Assembly (NCBI GenBank): GCA_034440575.1
Contig: JAOTOL010001604.1
Location: 487,501 to 551,500 of the forward strand
Direction of reading: 5' to 3'
Source: Imbricaverruca yamaguchii
Taxonomy: Eukaryota; Arthropoda; Thecostraca; Neoverrucidae
DNA length: 64,000 bases
The stretch's first letter is position 1; each line of letters starts with the position of its first letter. This document shows positions 22,342-33,800 of this stretch, piece by piece. The notes beneath the pieces were generated by a model. The model saw only the letters and a list, made by a program, of their open reading frames with translations. It was not told where the DNA came from and made no database searches. Position numbers and translations under genes: made by a program.

Positions 22342-23130
22342 AACATCAAGATACAAAAGATCAGTGTGACTATGAGCCACAAGGGCCCTTCTTGGTTGCA
22401 CTCTGAACACTCAACCAGTTCCCCACCAAATCCGTCGATCAACCCTCAGTGGAATACTGAAAAGCAAGCCGTCTATTCTTCTAATAATTGCCTATGGTGT
22501 TTTTAAAGATGTTCAATGTGCTGCTACTGACAGTGGCTTGTGGCATCTGGTTCCAGTGTTCTATTACCCTGTTGGTGAAGAAAGACTGTCTTAACCTTGT
22601 CCTGCTGCAGTTAACTTTAATTTTGAATTGATGACCTTCAGGTGCATCATTTCTGTTATATTAAAATATTTCCCTAGTATATACATCCTCCTGACCAAGA
22701 ACAAATTTAAAGACCTCTACGAGTGCTCCTCTCAAGTTTCTTTATCTAAGTGAAAACATGTTCATTTTCTTCAATCATTCCTCATATGCCAGGTTGCTTA
22801 TGTCATTAACCATTTTTGTAGCCATCTTTTGTACTCTCTAAAAGCGAACAGTCTTTTTCATAACTAGGAGCCACAGCTTGGACACAGTATTCCAAATGTG
22901 GCCTGACATGCACAGTGAAGCTTCCTGATGACTACCTCACTTATGTATGATACATTCCTATATATTGCCCCAAGCATTCTCAGTGCCTTCTTCCAGGATT
23001 CTTTGGTCTGTTCTGATGCCCCCAATCTTGTGTTCAGATTAACACCAAAGTCCTTCTGCTGGGTCACCGATAGAACTTGGCCACCGCCATCAAATATGGA
23101 GGCTTCATATGCTGCTTACCTTATTTTCAT
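22342..23130 (-). mobile_element. CR1 LINE 3' fragment, reversed (copy d)
   Basis: Counterpart of copy b inside duplication copy B. The minus strand reads VTQQKDFGVNLNTRL, SEQTKESWKKALRMLGAIYR and so on, with frame breaks. Its 3' end lies only about 65 bp from the 3' end of copy c, so two CR1 elements stand tail to tail here. Confidence 0.85.
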
Positions 23131-23739
23131 ATCTTATTTTTGTATAGCTAAATATAGAACCAATTCAATTAGTTTGATGCCACTTCTATTCACATGAATT
23201 TTAACACGACCATCATCAGCAAACTGGGACTGGAGCAGGACGGCCTTGCCGTCATTGCCGGCTTCGTCGCCTACAAAATGAGGCGTCAATACATCGCTTG
23301 GCTGTCCGACGTCTGAAACACCGCAGGCGCTCCTGGCCGTTGTGTCCAGCTCTTGGTTAATCACCATCGGTCGCGGCGGGCGCTGCATGCCACATACGTG
23401 GTAGAGGGCGATGCCAAGCCAGTTCAATTATGATGTCTGCTTCATCCTGGACTCAACCTGCACAGGCGACATCAGCATCGTGAGACCCGGGGTGGGCGTC
23501 ATTAATAGCCGGCAGCCGAAGCTAGGAGTGTGGCTAGTTGTGTGAGACGGAGGCGAACTCGAGTTAGGCTGCATGTGCGCATCGGCTGGTTGTGCAAGAA
23601 CTCTGCTTGGCAGAGCGCATGGGCGGGCATCTAGGCAGGTCCGCCATCATGTCACCATGCTGCGATAGGATGTGCACCCTCACACTGCCGGCCATGTGTC
23701 ACCGTCTCTGCTGTGTGTCGTCGTGTCGCTCGGTTCTGC

Positions 23740-24065
23740 CCTTTGTAACCGTGTTTGTTGTTGCCACCGTGACCGGTGGCGGACTGGTGGCGCCACCTGT
23801 GTTGCCCGTTCTGGCGGCACTGCATTCGTTTCATGCCGCCCGATTCTGCCGTTTTGTTGGCGTGTTTCGCTGCTGCCACTGTGACCACAGACGGGTTGGC
23901 GGCGCTCCCTGTGTCGGCCCGTCCTGGCGGCACTTGACTCTGCCGTCGTATCGCCCGGTCCCACTGTCCTGTTGGCGTGTTTTGCTGCTGCCGCTGTGAC
24001 CAGGGGCAGACAAGCTGCGCCCGTCCTCGCGGCACTCGACACTGCTACCGGCTCTGGTACTGCTA
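23740..24065. repeat. VNTR of about 110 bp, three units (copy B)
   Basis: Three GC-rich units, each with a GTTTGTTG/GTGTTTTGCTGCTGCC start, a GTGACC core and a GGCACT end. Copy A carries two units. Confidence 0.75.
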
Positions 24066-24398
24066 TGGAACAGGTGTGGCCTATGATCATTGATTTGAAA
24101 GAACGATAGGCAAAGTCTCTGCTCCACGAACTTCGATTGTGATCCTTCATTCATGCTCTGAATCGGAAACAGCACATAAGGTGACTAGGTCGACTACGCG
24201 GACGTGTAGGAGTGTTTTGAATCATACAGATCTAGTTCTGAACGCATTGTTAGGGAATGCCACCAATACATGCCTGACCGCTTTTAGCACCCCATGTCTG
24301 ACCGATTTCATGTCCATCCGCCGAATGTAACCTCCGAACTAGAGTGAAATTTTACATACCTTTGGGATGGGTCAACCCCGCTTACGTCTGGCGTGAGC

Positions 24399-26220
24399 CC
24401 ACCTCCACCAATCCATAGGCCTTCCTGTTACCTCCAGGCATTGCGTCTCCCAAATTGTTTTCTGGAAGTTCCACCCATGTTGCTGAGCTGGTACGGAGGT
24501 TCACAGATGCCCCCATAAAAGGAATGTCTACCTCTCACGTGCTCCCTATGGTCCTGTCGATCTTAAAAAAGAAACGATTGTCCCCTTCCTTGTCTTTAAG
24601 AAATCCTTTAAATCCTGAAAGGTCCCAAAAAAACTTGATAATTGTCTCACTCACAAAACAACCTTAATCTAACATAACTTAGCCAAACCACCCACACTTA
24701 GCCAAACCCTTGTACGCCTCATGGAGGTAAAATATGTGTAAAACTTGCCTTGTGGACAAGTTCTAATGCCCATAAAAATTCCAATGCCATGGCAAAGTGT
24801 GGCTCATCCACAATATTTTTGTATTTTAGGGAAATGCTACCCTTTGCGGCTTACCAGTTGTGTGGATGCCACTCTGGCTCTCAGTGTTCAGCCATACATT
24901 TTTCTGGGCACATCTGGACGCTTTTCTGAGGTTTTTCACAATTGAAGAGCATACACATGAAGGCATGGGTGGCTGTTCATTAATTCACCAGTACTGCACC
25001 AGACAATGACGCATGCACAAATGGAAGGCTATGACGGCTGGCTGGCATCTCATGTTTGGCTCCACTACTGCCTCCTCTTGGAATGTTCCTGCAGATGACC
25101 TGAAATAACAAATGTGCATTTCCTCACTTATGTTGGAAAGTTTATGTGGTAGGGACCCAGTGTGACTAAACAGTATAATGATTATTAGGACTGGAAGAGG
25201 ATCTTATTATCAGCCATAGATCACCAAATGTCATAGGCCCCATATCATTCTGCTTCCTCTCCATCCAACTTATCACTATTGTATAATGACATCTAGTTGT
25301 GTATTGTTAGTTAAGCATGTCTTCATCCAGCAATGCAAGGAGTGTGTTTATTTGAGGAGTGTATAATTCTTTGGATGGCAAAAGTTCCAAAAAAGAGCCA
25401 CTTTTCCAACGCTAATTGCAACAGCATGCTTGGCAACTGGGCTCATGAAACAGGCGGTATGTTCCAAGACATAGTATGCTTTCACTCCATGTATATACGC
25501 TGGGAACGCGGTATCTGATGTCCAGCTTAGAAAAGGAAGCACTTTGGACAAAGTATCACAGCTGATAATGTTGCGGAGAGCTGTACTGAACATTGCTGGA
25601 TCAAAATCGATTATGCAAAGTAACAAAATGCTAATATTAAGTCAAATAGAATCACAAATTGGTCTGATATATTTCGGCCATGACCTTTCTTCAGAGACGG
25701 AGTGCATACACAGATACATCTTAAGCACATGAATTGTAGCACATGCTTTATGGATCAGGTCGTGTACCAATATTGCCAAAAGGGTTTTACTTCTTACTTA
25801 AATCCAAGTATCGGCAGTATTTAAATACCATCATAGCGATGGACATGATAAGTACATATGATGCGATCCTAACAGTAATAATGTTCATAGCTTCCTTAGG
25901 GAACTTCCCTATATATCTCCCATATACATTATATACCTGCATATGCATGATGCGTCATCGTGGACTACACTCGTGTTCGTGTGTGTGGATGAACGAGCGA
26001 GTGAATGCGTCAGTGAGTAAGTGTACGAGTGGCGAGTTAGTGGGTAAATGCGAACCTGGGTGAGTGAGCTTCTCGGTGAATGATCGGGTGGGTGATGTTA
26101 CCGGTGATTACTAAGTGAATGAGTCGGCGAGTGGTGTGGTGGTGGATTGGAGTTTAGGGGCGCGTCGACATCTAGGGCCATTTTGCGCCCATAACTGAAT
26201 TGTAATCAATTTACGATGTT
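24399..26220. other. No gene recognised
   Basis: Mostly AT-rich sequence with no motif I can assign. From about 25975 to 26150 there is a degenerate tetranucleotide tract (GAGT, GTGA, GGTG steps) with no clear period. Confidence 0.5.
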
Positions 26221-26224
26221 GCTA

Positions 26225-26760
26225 TCAGGGGCGTCACCACCGGGGGGAGCGGGGCCAATTGCCCCCTACCGTGAGACTGGGGGCGCCGCCCCTGAAATTT
26301 GAGGAGGCCCCCAGGACAAAAGGGAGGCCCGCAGGACGAAAAGGAAGCCCCAGGTCGAAAGGAGGCCTTCAGGACGAAAGAGGCCCTCAGGACGACAAGC
26401 AGGCCCCCATGATGAAAGGGGGCCCTCCAGGACGAAAAAGACGCCTCCAGGACGAAAAGGAGGCCCTTCAGGATGGAAAGAAGGCCCCAGGCGAAAAGGA
26501 TGCCCCAAGACGAAAAAGAGATTCTACAAATTAGGGGCTTCCAGGAGGGGGCCCATAATTTGTAAAAGAAGTCACCTAGGAGAGGGTAGGATGCCCCAAA
26601 AATCAAGCGAGTGCCAAATACTGACACGGTGGCCCCAGGACGAAAATGAGGCCCCAGGACGAAAGCAGGGCTAAAAATATGGTTTCGTGGTTGTCGTCCA
26701 AATCCGGAATAGGCTTGGTGGTTGTCACCTTTTGTGCAAACGATAACATTATGCTACATG
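26225..26760. repeat. GAGGCCC-type degenerate repeat, solitary copy
   Basis: Starts at GGGGCGTCACCACCGGGG followed by CAATTGCCCC, a composition often seen at DNA-transposon ends. It runs into about 18-22-bp degenerate units (GAGGCCC, CAGGACGAAAAG). It ends near GTGGTTGTCGTCC and GGTTGTCACCTTTTG. The same pieces occur in the palindrome arms: the start at 31398-31490, the units at 30960-31250, and the end at 30894-30955. This looks like a shorter relative of the palindrome's building block. Confidence 0.75.
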
Positions 26761-27104
26761 GCCCGGAACAGGGGTTCCCAACCTGGGGTAATGCGCTGGC
26801 TTGTGGAGAGGTGGGGGTGGGTTATAGCGGGGTTTCGTCAAACCTCGAGTATGGAGAGTACTGTGTACATTTGCCAAAAACCTGTGCACATATATCGGCA
26901 GGAAATACTACATATTCTCAACCTTGAAAATGAACTTTGGTTATGAGGCATTCTGAATTTCATACGGGGTAATCACGAGGTTCGTCTAACCCAAAGGGGG
27001 TAATGATAGCTCGAAAAGGTTGCGATTTCCTGGACCTATAACAAATTGCGTCGATTACCTTTATACAGAATATCTTGCCGCCAATTTCCTTTTCGGCAAT
27101 TCGG

Positions 27105-27880
27105 CGTCGTCAATGCACCCATGGTTTGCAACAGTCAATGCACCCATGGTTTGTTAGCCTTCATAATGCAAGGGCGTAGAAGTGTCGTGAATTTAAGCCG
27201 GCTTAAGTAATAAAAGCCAGTTTAAACTGGCTTAAATTATTAAAAGCCACTGGCTGGCATAAATTCAATTTAAGCCAGTTTTTACCATCCCTAAACGTAG
27301 GTAGGTAGGTACCTACCTACATATAGGATGGCAAATTTAAGCCACCTGGTGGTTTAAACCAGTTTAAACCAGCCGGCATAAATTAATTTAAGCCACCCTG
27401 ACTAAAATTATGTTTCGGATATGGCTGGAGTGCAGTGACAAAGAAAAGTTAGGGAAGCATCAACTATTCCAACATGTGCTACACTCCATTTTACTTATAA
27501 ACAAACACTCCCTAGAATTTCCCAAAACTCTGGCTGGGTTCTAGGTATGCACTCCACAAGTCAAATTTGTACCCAATGGGTACCTAGCCATTGTATAGCT
27601 AGGTACCTATTTTATGTTAGCTTAAAAGTAACTGTATGAGCCAGACCAATTTGTGATGTTTTTGACATAGCTTTCCCATTGTCTTACTGATAGTAGTATG
27701 TATATGTAGGTAGGGATGGAAAAAGCTGGCTTAAATTCAATTTATGGCAGCCAGTGGCTTATATTAATTTAAGCCGGTTTAAACTGGCTTTTATTATTTA
27801 AGCCAGCTTAAGTTCACAACACTTCTAAGTCCCACACTTCTAAGGCTCACAAACCATGGGTGCATTGACAGTATTGGTAT
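27105..27880. repeat. Inverted repeat pair U (TTTAAGCC family)
   Basis: Positions about 27112-27300 and 27705-27875 are imperfect reverse complements. Both contain ATGCACCCATGGTTTG, AGAAGTG, the GCCGGCTTAA/AAGCCAGTTTAAACTGGC core and a GGGATGG-type inner end. Each core is itself strongly palindromic. The interval between them includes the left arm of pair V and a GTAG microsatellite. Class unknown; MITE-like or foldback-like. Confidence 0.75.
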
Positions 27881-29657
27881 TCAGCACAATACAAGTGTAA
27901 AATACAATACCTAGTGAGAGTACAATGAAGACCTACTGTGCATGACCAGATGGTTAGTGACAGTTTCTAGCCCAAAGTATGGACACTAGGTTCATTCACC
28001 TATCATCTAATGCTTTGAAGCTCATCTAATGCTCATCTAATGGATCTAATGCTCCACTTCCACAAGTGTGAATGCTAACAGGAAATAATGTGCTACCATA
28101 CAATGTCATGAAAGGTGTGCAATAGTTGACAATGTGTGCAAAAAGTGCAATAGGTAGACAGATTGCTTACTGTAGCAAACAATAAGCAAACAGATTGCTT
28201 ACTGTTAGCTATGAATATGGGTAGGTAGGTACCTACCTATGTATACTATTATCGGCAAATGGCATAAAAATGGCAAATGGAAGACTATGCCAAAAACAGC
28301 ACAAATTGATGTGGCTCAAATAGTCACTTTTCAGCTAACATAAAATAGGTACCTAGCTATCAAATGGCTATGAACAGTCCGTCTAATATGTATCTTGCTA
28401 CATATTATCTGCAGAATCTTGCTGCAGAAAGACGTAGATGAGCTTGTGAAGTGGTCCGAAATATGGCAAATGAAATTTAATTTTGATAAGTGCAAAATCA
28501 TGCATGTAGGTAGGTAGCATATCAAGCTCCATACTTGATGGGTGGGCAAGTACTATCTGTGATTCAGCAGGAGAAGGACTTAGGTGTTATTTTGAACACA
28601 AAATTGGGGGCATCAGAACAGACCAAAGAAGCCAGGAAGAAGATACTAAGAATGTTTGGGGCAATAAATAGGAATGTATCATACAAAAGTGAGGAAGTGA
28701 TCAGGAAGCTTTATTGTGCATATGTCAGGCCACATCTGGAATATTGTGTCCAAGCTTGGTCCCCTAGTTATGAAAAAGATTGTTGGCTTTTAGAGAGAGT
28801 ACAAAAGATGGCAACAAAAATGGTGAATGGTATGGGCAGCCTGGCATATGAGGAAAGATTGAAGAAATTGAATATGTTTTCACTTAGATATAGAAGGCTG
28901 AGAGGAGATCTCATCGAGGTCTTTCAATTTGTGCATGGTCAGGAACAGGGTATCTCAGGGAACTGTTTGAATTTAACAGAAATTATGGAATTAGAGGTCA
29001 TCAATTCAAAATTAAAGTTAATCAGAGCAGTACAAGGTTAAGACAGTCCTTCTTCACCAACAGGGTAGTAGAACACTGGAACCAGCTGCCTGAAACCATT
29101 GTCAGTAGCAACACACTGAATATCTTTAAGAACAGCATAGACAATCATTACAAGAATAGTGGACTTGTTTTTCTGTATTCCAGGGAGAGTTGATCAACAC
29201 ATTTGGTGGACAACTGGTTCAGTGTACAGAGTGCAACCAAGAAGGGCCCTTGTGGCTCATAGTTGCACTGATATTTTATGTCTTTATGTCTTTTATCTCC
29301 CTCAATGCCAGTAGTTTGATGTCAAAATCCTGGTATTTACAAACACCATTTCTAACTACCAGCATCCAGGGAGCTACATGTTAGACTGACTGTACCTAAT
29401 GGGTAAGCATCTGGCTTGTGGAGTGCATACCCAGAAACCAGACAGAGTTTTGGGGAATTCTAGGGAGTGTTTTTTGCAAATAAAATGGAGTGTAGCACAT
29501 TTTGGAATTATAATTGATGCTTCCCTAACTAATATCCATCACTGCCCTCCAGCCATACCTGAACTATAATTTAAGCCAGAGTGGCTTAAATTAATTTATG
29601 CCAGCCAGTTTAAACCATGGTTTAAACCACCATATGGCTAACATTTGCCATCCCTAT
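27327..29657. repeat. Inverted repeat pair V (TTTAAGCC family)
   Basis: Arms of about 264 bp (27327-27590 and 29395-29657) are imperfect reverse complements. The outer ends read GGATGGCAAATTTAAGCC and its inverse. The arms also share GTGCTACACTCCATTTTA, ACACTCCCTAGAATT and GCACTCCACAAG. The right half of pair U and CR1 fragment e lie inside. The arrangement U, V, U inverted, V inverted interlocks two pairs, so nested insertion or rearrangement of one family is likely. No clean target duplication was seen. Confidence 0.75.
28411..29293 (+). mobile_element. CR1 LINE 3' fragment (copy e)
   Basis: The fragment begins within the palm-to-thumb part of the reverse transcriptase (CTGCAGAAAGACGTAGATG). 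It gives an open stretch at 28535-29041: GGQVLSVIQQEKDLGVILN, KKILRMFGAINR, YVRPHLEYCVQAWSPSYEKD, RVQKMATKMV and YRRLRGDLIEVFQFVHG. A frameshift follows near 28990, then the usual tail. It ends in TTTATGTC repeats near 29273-29293. It is the least broken of the short CR1 fragments and sits within inverted repeat pair V. Confidence 0.9.
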
Positions 29658-30893
29658 ATTGTATGCATTGCCACCAACTGCAGTGCAATGCCTACTGAGT
29701 AGGTACCTACACACCAAAATATATTTTCTAATTACATTGAGGTGACTATATTTTACTCAAATGTAATTCATATACCAAGATTTTCACCTAAGCTTGATGG
29801 TTGATGATCCAGTGCTGGCTTGCAAGTCCAGTCAAATCGCCTGCCAGGGCCAAAATGGCTATCTTGCAGTACTCTTAACACTGGTAGACCTGGGTGCTTT
29901 ACTTTTGAATGTTTGTAAATGCTCTGTGCAGTACCTTTCCAATCGCAATGTCCACATCTTCAGGATGACCTTACTATCTTTGTCACCCTTACGCCCTGGC
30001 CCTGAATAGAGTCTACTCTATGGAGTCTGTTTAAGACTGAACCACTTCATTTGGTCTCATATAAGTCAGAAAATGAAGGAAAAATCGTTTGATTAACACT
30101 CCAGATAATTCGAACTTGGTAGTTTTATCTTGCCGCACTCATTCACCACTCATCAATTATGAAGAGCCGTGATCAATTCCCTATTTCACTCTTCGACGCA
30201 CATCGTCGCGTTTAAAATGGAAATGGACGGATTTGAAAGCGAGGGAATGCGCGTAAAAGAATGATATTCTTCTAGATTCTTTCCAACGATTTTAATGAAA
30301 TTAAAAAATATTATCGTACATCCTACATGAAAAAAGGATTCAAATTGAGATTGTTTTAAAAAATCAGCTAATGTTATAAATGATTCCTTACTTAACGTAG
30401 GTCTAGTGTTGTTTTGGTACCCGTGGTCTAGTCGCTTTCCTCCAAAGCCGCTGAGTATACCATAGTTGGGTACTTCCGTAACGCTGCCATCGAGCATAAA
30501 GTGGTACAGGGACGAGGACAACCACCGGCGACCAGAAGGCATGCCATTGGCTCTGTGCTAAACGGGAGACAATTTTATCGTCGGCGGTCGTCTGAACGAT
30601 GGAATGGCTGTCTCTTTGTTGCCGTTGAGTCATTTTTTTTGCCGCTGAGCGTACTAGATGAAACCCAAAAGCGTACGATGGGAATGAAGAAATGGTAGCG
30701 TGGCAGTGGGTGGTAGAGGTCTGCACGGTGTAACATTTCTAGAGGTCTGCACGGAATGACATTACCAGTCCCGGTCCAATCCCATTCGTTTCAATCCTAC
30801 GTACCTTGACACGGATATCGTGACGTAGTCAATTTTATGTATAGTAGGTACCATTTATATGATTTCACATATAATATTTATAATGATATGGAA
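29658..30893. other. No gene recognised
   Basis: Flank between pair V and the palindrome. It has short open frames on both strands (for example 30403-30726 minus) without any domain or splice support. The left border of the palindrome does not resemble the sequence before repeat R or the 5' part of a Nimb ORF1. Confidence 0.5.
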
Positions 30894-33800
30894 ATGTGGT
30901 CACCAAAAGTGGTTGTTGTGGACAACCCCGTTCGTGGTTGTCGTCCAGGAAGACAGAACGATAGGATTTTTTAGCCCTGGACGAAAGGGCCACCAGGACG
31001 AACAGGAGGCCCCCGTGATGAAAAGGAGGCCTCCCAGGACGAAGAGCAGACACCCAGGACGAAAAGGAGGCCCTCCAGGACGAAAAGGAGGCCCTCTAGG
31101 ATGAAAAGGAGGCCCTCCAGGGCGAAAAAAGAGGCCCCAGGATGAAAAGGATGCCCCAGGATGAAAAAGAGATTTTAGAAATTAGGGGTCTCCAGGAGGA
31201 GGCCCATAATTTGAAAAAAAAGAAGTCACCTAGGGGAGCGTAGGAGGCCCCAGAAATCAAGAGAGTGCCAAAAATTGGTACGGAGGCCCCAAAATTGCAA
31301 AGGAGTCTCAATACGGGAAGGGAGGTTCAACAAAATGAGAGGAGGCCCGAAGCCGGAAAAGAAAGCCAGTGGATATGAGATGAGATTTCGGACCAGGGAC
31401 GTCGCTACCGGGGTGGGGCAGCGGGGGCAATCGTCTCCACCCCTTGCCTTGAGCCTTGGGGGTGGGGGCGCCACTGTAATTTGAGGAGACCACTATCCGG
31501 AAAGGCATAAAACAAAAAGGTGAGCAAGGAGCCCTACGGGACAGACAGGATGATGCTGTCCAGGTGGATCCAAGATTGATAACGTGCCCCCAGGAAATAT
31601 AATCAGGTTCCTTGAAGAGATATAGAGCAGAGATTGGGAGGAGGCACCCGGGATGAAAAGGAGGCCCCCCCCAGGACGAAAGAGACCTCCAGGACGAAAA
31701 GGATGTCACCGAGACGGGCAAGAAGCCACCCAGCGTTACACGAGAAGGCTTCCGATGGGTGGCAAGATATTCTTAATTTGTAAAACGAGGTCCCAAGATG
31801 GAAGAGGACCCTACAATAGCAAATAATGACAAGAGATATTTATCAGGACGCAAGAGGGGACCCCAAGATGGGTAAGAAGGTCCCTCTAGGAAGGAGAGAA
31901 AGCTACCGAGACCAGCCAGATGAGGCCCACATTTTAGAAGACGAGAACCCTAGAAGAGAAGATTTAAGACTAGGATGCAAAAACAACCTGCTAAGAGAAT
32001 AATGAGGTTCCAAACACAGATGGGGAGGCCTCCAAGGCGTGAAGGGAGTCCCATAATTTTAAAAAGGAGTCACCTAGGAGAGTGTAGGAGGCCCCAGAAA
32101 TCAAGGGGTTGCCAAAAATTGGCATGGAGGCCCCAGAATTTCAAAGGAGGCCCCAATACGGGAAGGGAGGCCCAAGAAAGTGCGAGGAGGCCCCAAGACG
32201 AAATGAAAGCCAGTGGATATGCGATGAGGTTTCGGAGACGCAAAATAGGCACCAAAACGAGTAAATTTCCACCGAAATAGAAAAGGATGATGCAGCGACA
32301 TGGCAGGAGGCACCTAATTCGGAAAAGGGCGACACGAGATTGGAAATAAGACCCATGATGAACGAGGAGGCCCTAAAATTGGAGAGAAAGGCCATTGGAT
32401 AAGAGATAAAACTCCTACACGGAAAAGTAGGCTCGCAGATGTCCAAAAAGGTCCCCGGAAAATAGCAAGGCCACTGAGATAAGAAAGGTTGTGTATGATT
32501 GGGTACAGGAGGAACCTGGGAGAGAAGAGAAGCCCACCAGGAGATAGGATAACACCCTTAAGATGGGCGAAGTTAGAATCAAAATTCAGAGCAAGAGATC
32601 CCCAAGATGTGAGAGGAGGCCCCTACTTTGAAAAAGGACCCTAGAAGAGAAATGGGGGCCCTGCCGGACTCAAGAGGAGTCCCCCAAATAGGAGAAGGTC
32701 TACAAGACTGAATGAGGCCCCGAAGATTAGAAAGATTTCCAAGGAAATGAGAAGAGGCCCTTAAGATGGGAATGGTAACAGGTATGAAGGAGAGTGAGGT
32801 TTGCAAAATTGAAGATACCCTGAATACTCGTAAGGCTTTGTCAGGATAAAGGAGGAAGCCTACGAAGCGTGGCATGAGGCCCCTAATTTGGCAGATAATG
32901 CCCCTGGGACATGAGAGGAAGTCCCATGCCATGGTAAAGGGCCCCAGGATGTAAGAGAAGGCCTTTCAAGACGAGAGAGGAGGACAATAAATATTGAGCA
33001 GGGTAGGACACAATACGTTGAAAACCAGTAAAGAGGCTCCAGGAAATGGGACGAGATACTTATTACGCAAGACGAGGCGTATAATTTGCAAGAAACCCCT
33101 AAGAGATGGTAAAAGTCGTGCCGGGGTGTTTCAAATTTACGACATGGACCAAAAGATCCGGCTGAGGACCTTGAAAATCACGCTGAGCTTGGGTGTACCA
33201 AAAATTTACGACGGACCACGAAAATATATATATTGTGGGACGACGGGTCGTACCATTCCACAGCAGTCTCATTGGGACCAAAACAAATTGAGCCAGAGCA
33301 ACAAAAACACTCCGGACATGGGTCCAACTCTGAAAAACACTCACAAAAACACACGAAAAAAAACACTCCTGGGCAATGACGCCAGAAAACCTAAAAAGTT
33401 GTAAACCCAAAAAAGTGCCCAGGCATCTAAAGCTCGAGCTAGGGATCCAAGCAAATGGCGTCGGGGCCAAAAAAGATCACATTGGACTATATAAAAGATC
33501 GCGTCGCAGCCCTTGAAAATCACCCTGGAGGACCAGAGGGGCGCGCCGGGCCCCAAAAGTTGCAACTGCTCCAAAAATAAATTATTAACCGGAATGTCAC
33601 TGGGACAAAAATATACTCCTTCATTAGCCGCAGTGCATATCAAAGTGGCAAATAACCCTCTATCCTGAGAGGCATAAGCTCCCAAGAATCGTGCCGGGGC
33701 TCCAAAACTCGCGCTGGGGTCACCAAAATTCGCGTTGGTCCACCAGAATTCGCGCAGGGGTCCCCATTTAAGTACTTCGGGCCCTCCAAAACTCGTTGCA

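Larger units (their letters stand above)
22279..24398. repeat. Segmental duplication copy B, right part
   Basis: Collinear with 14609-16648 of copy A, from TGTATGGTATG to CTGGCGTGAG. It contains the reversed CR1 fragment d and a three-unit version of the VNTR that has two units in copy A. Confidence 0.85.

Noticed and set aside
14022..24398. Copies A and B as LTRs of one retroelement
   Set aside because: The 480-bp spacer has no gag or pol, the units lack TG...CA ends, and they contain an older LINE fragment each.
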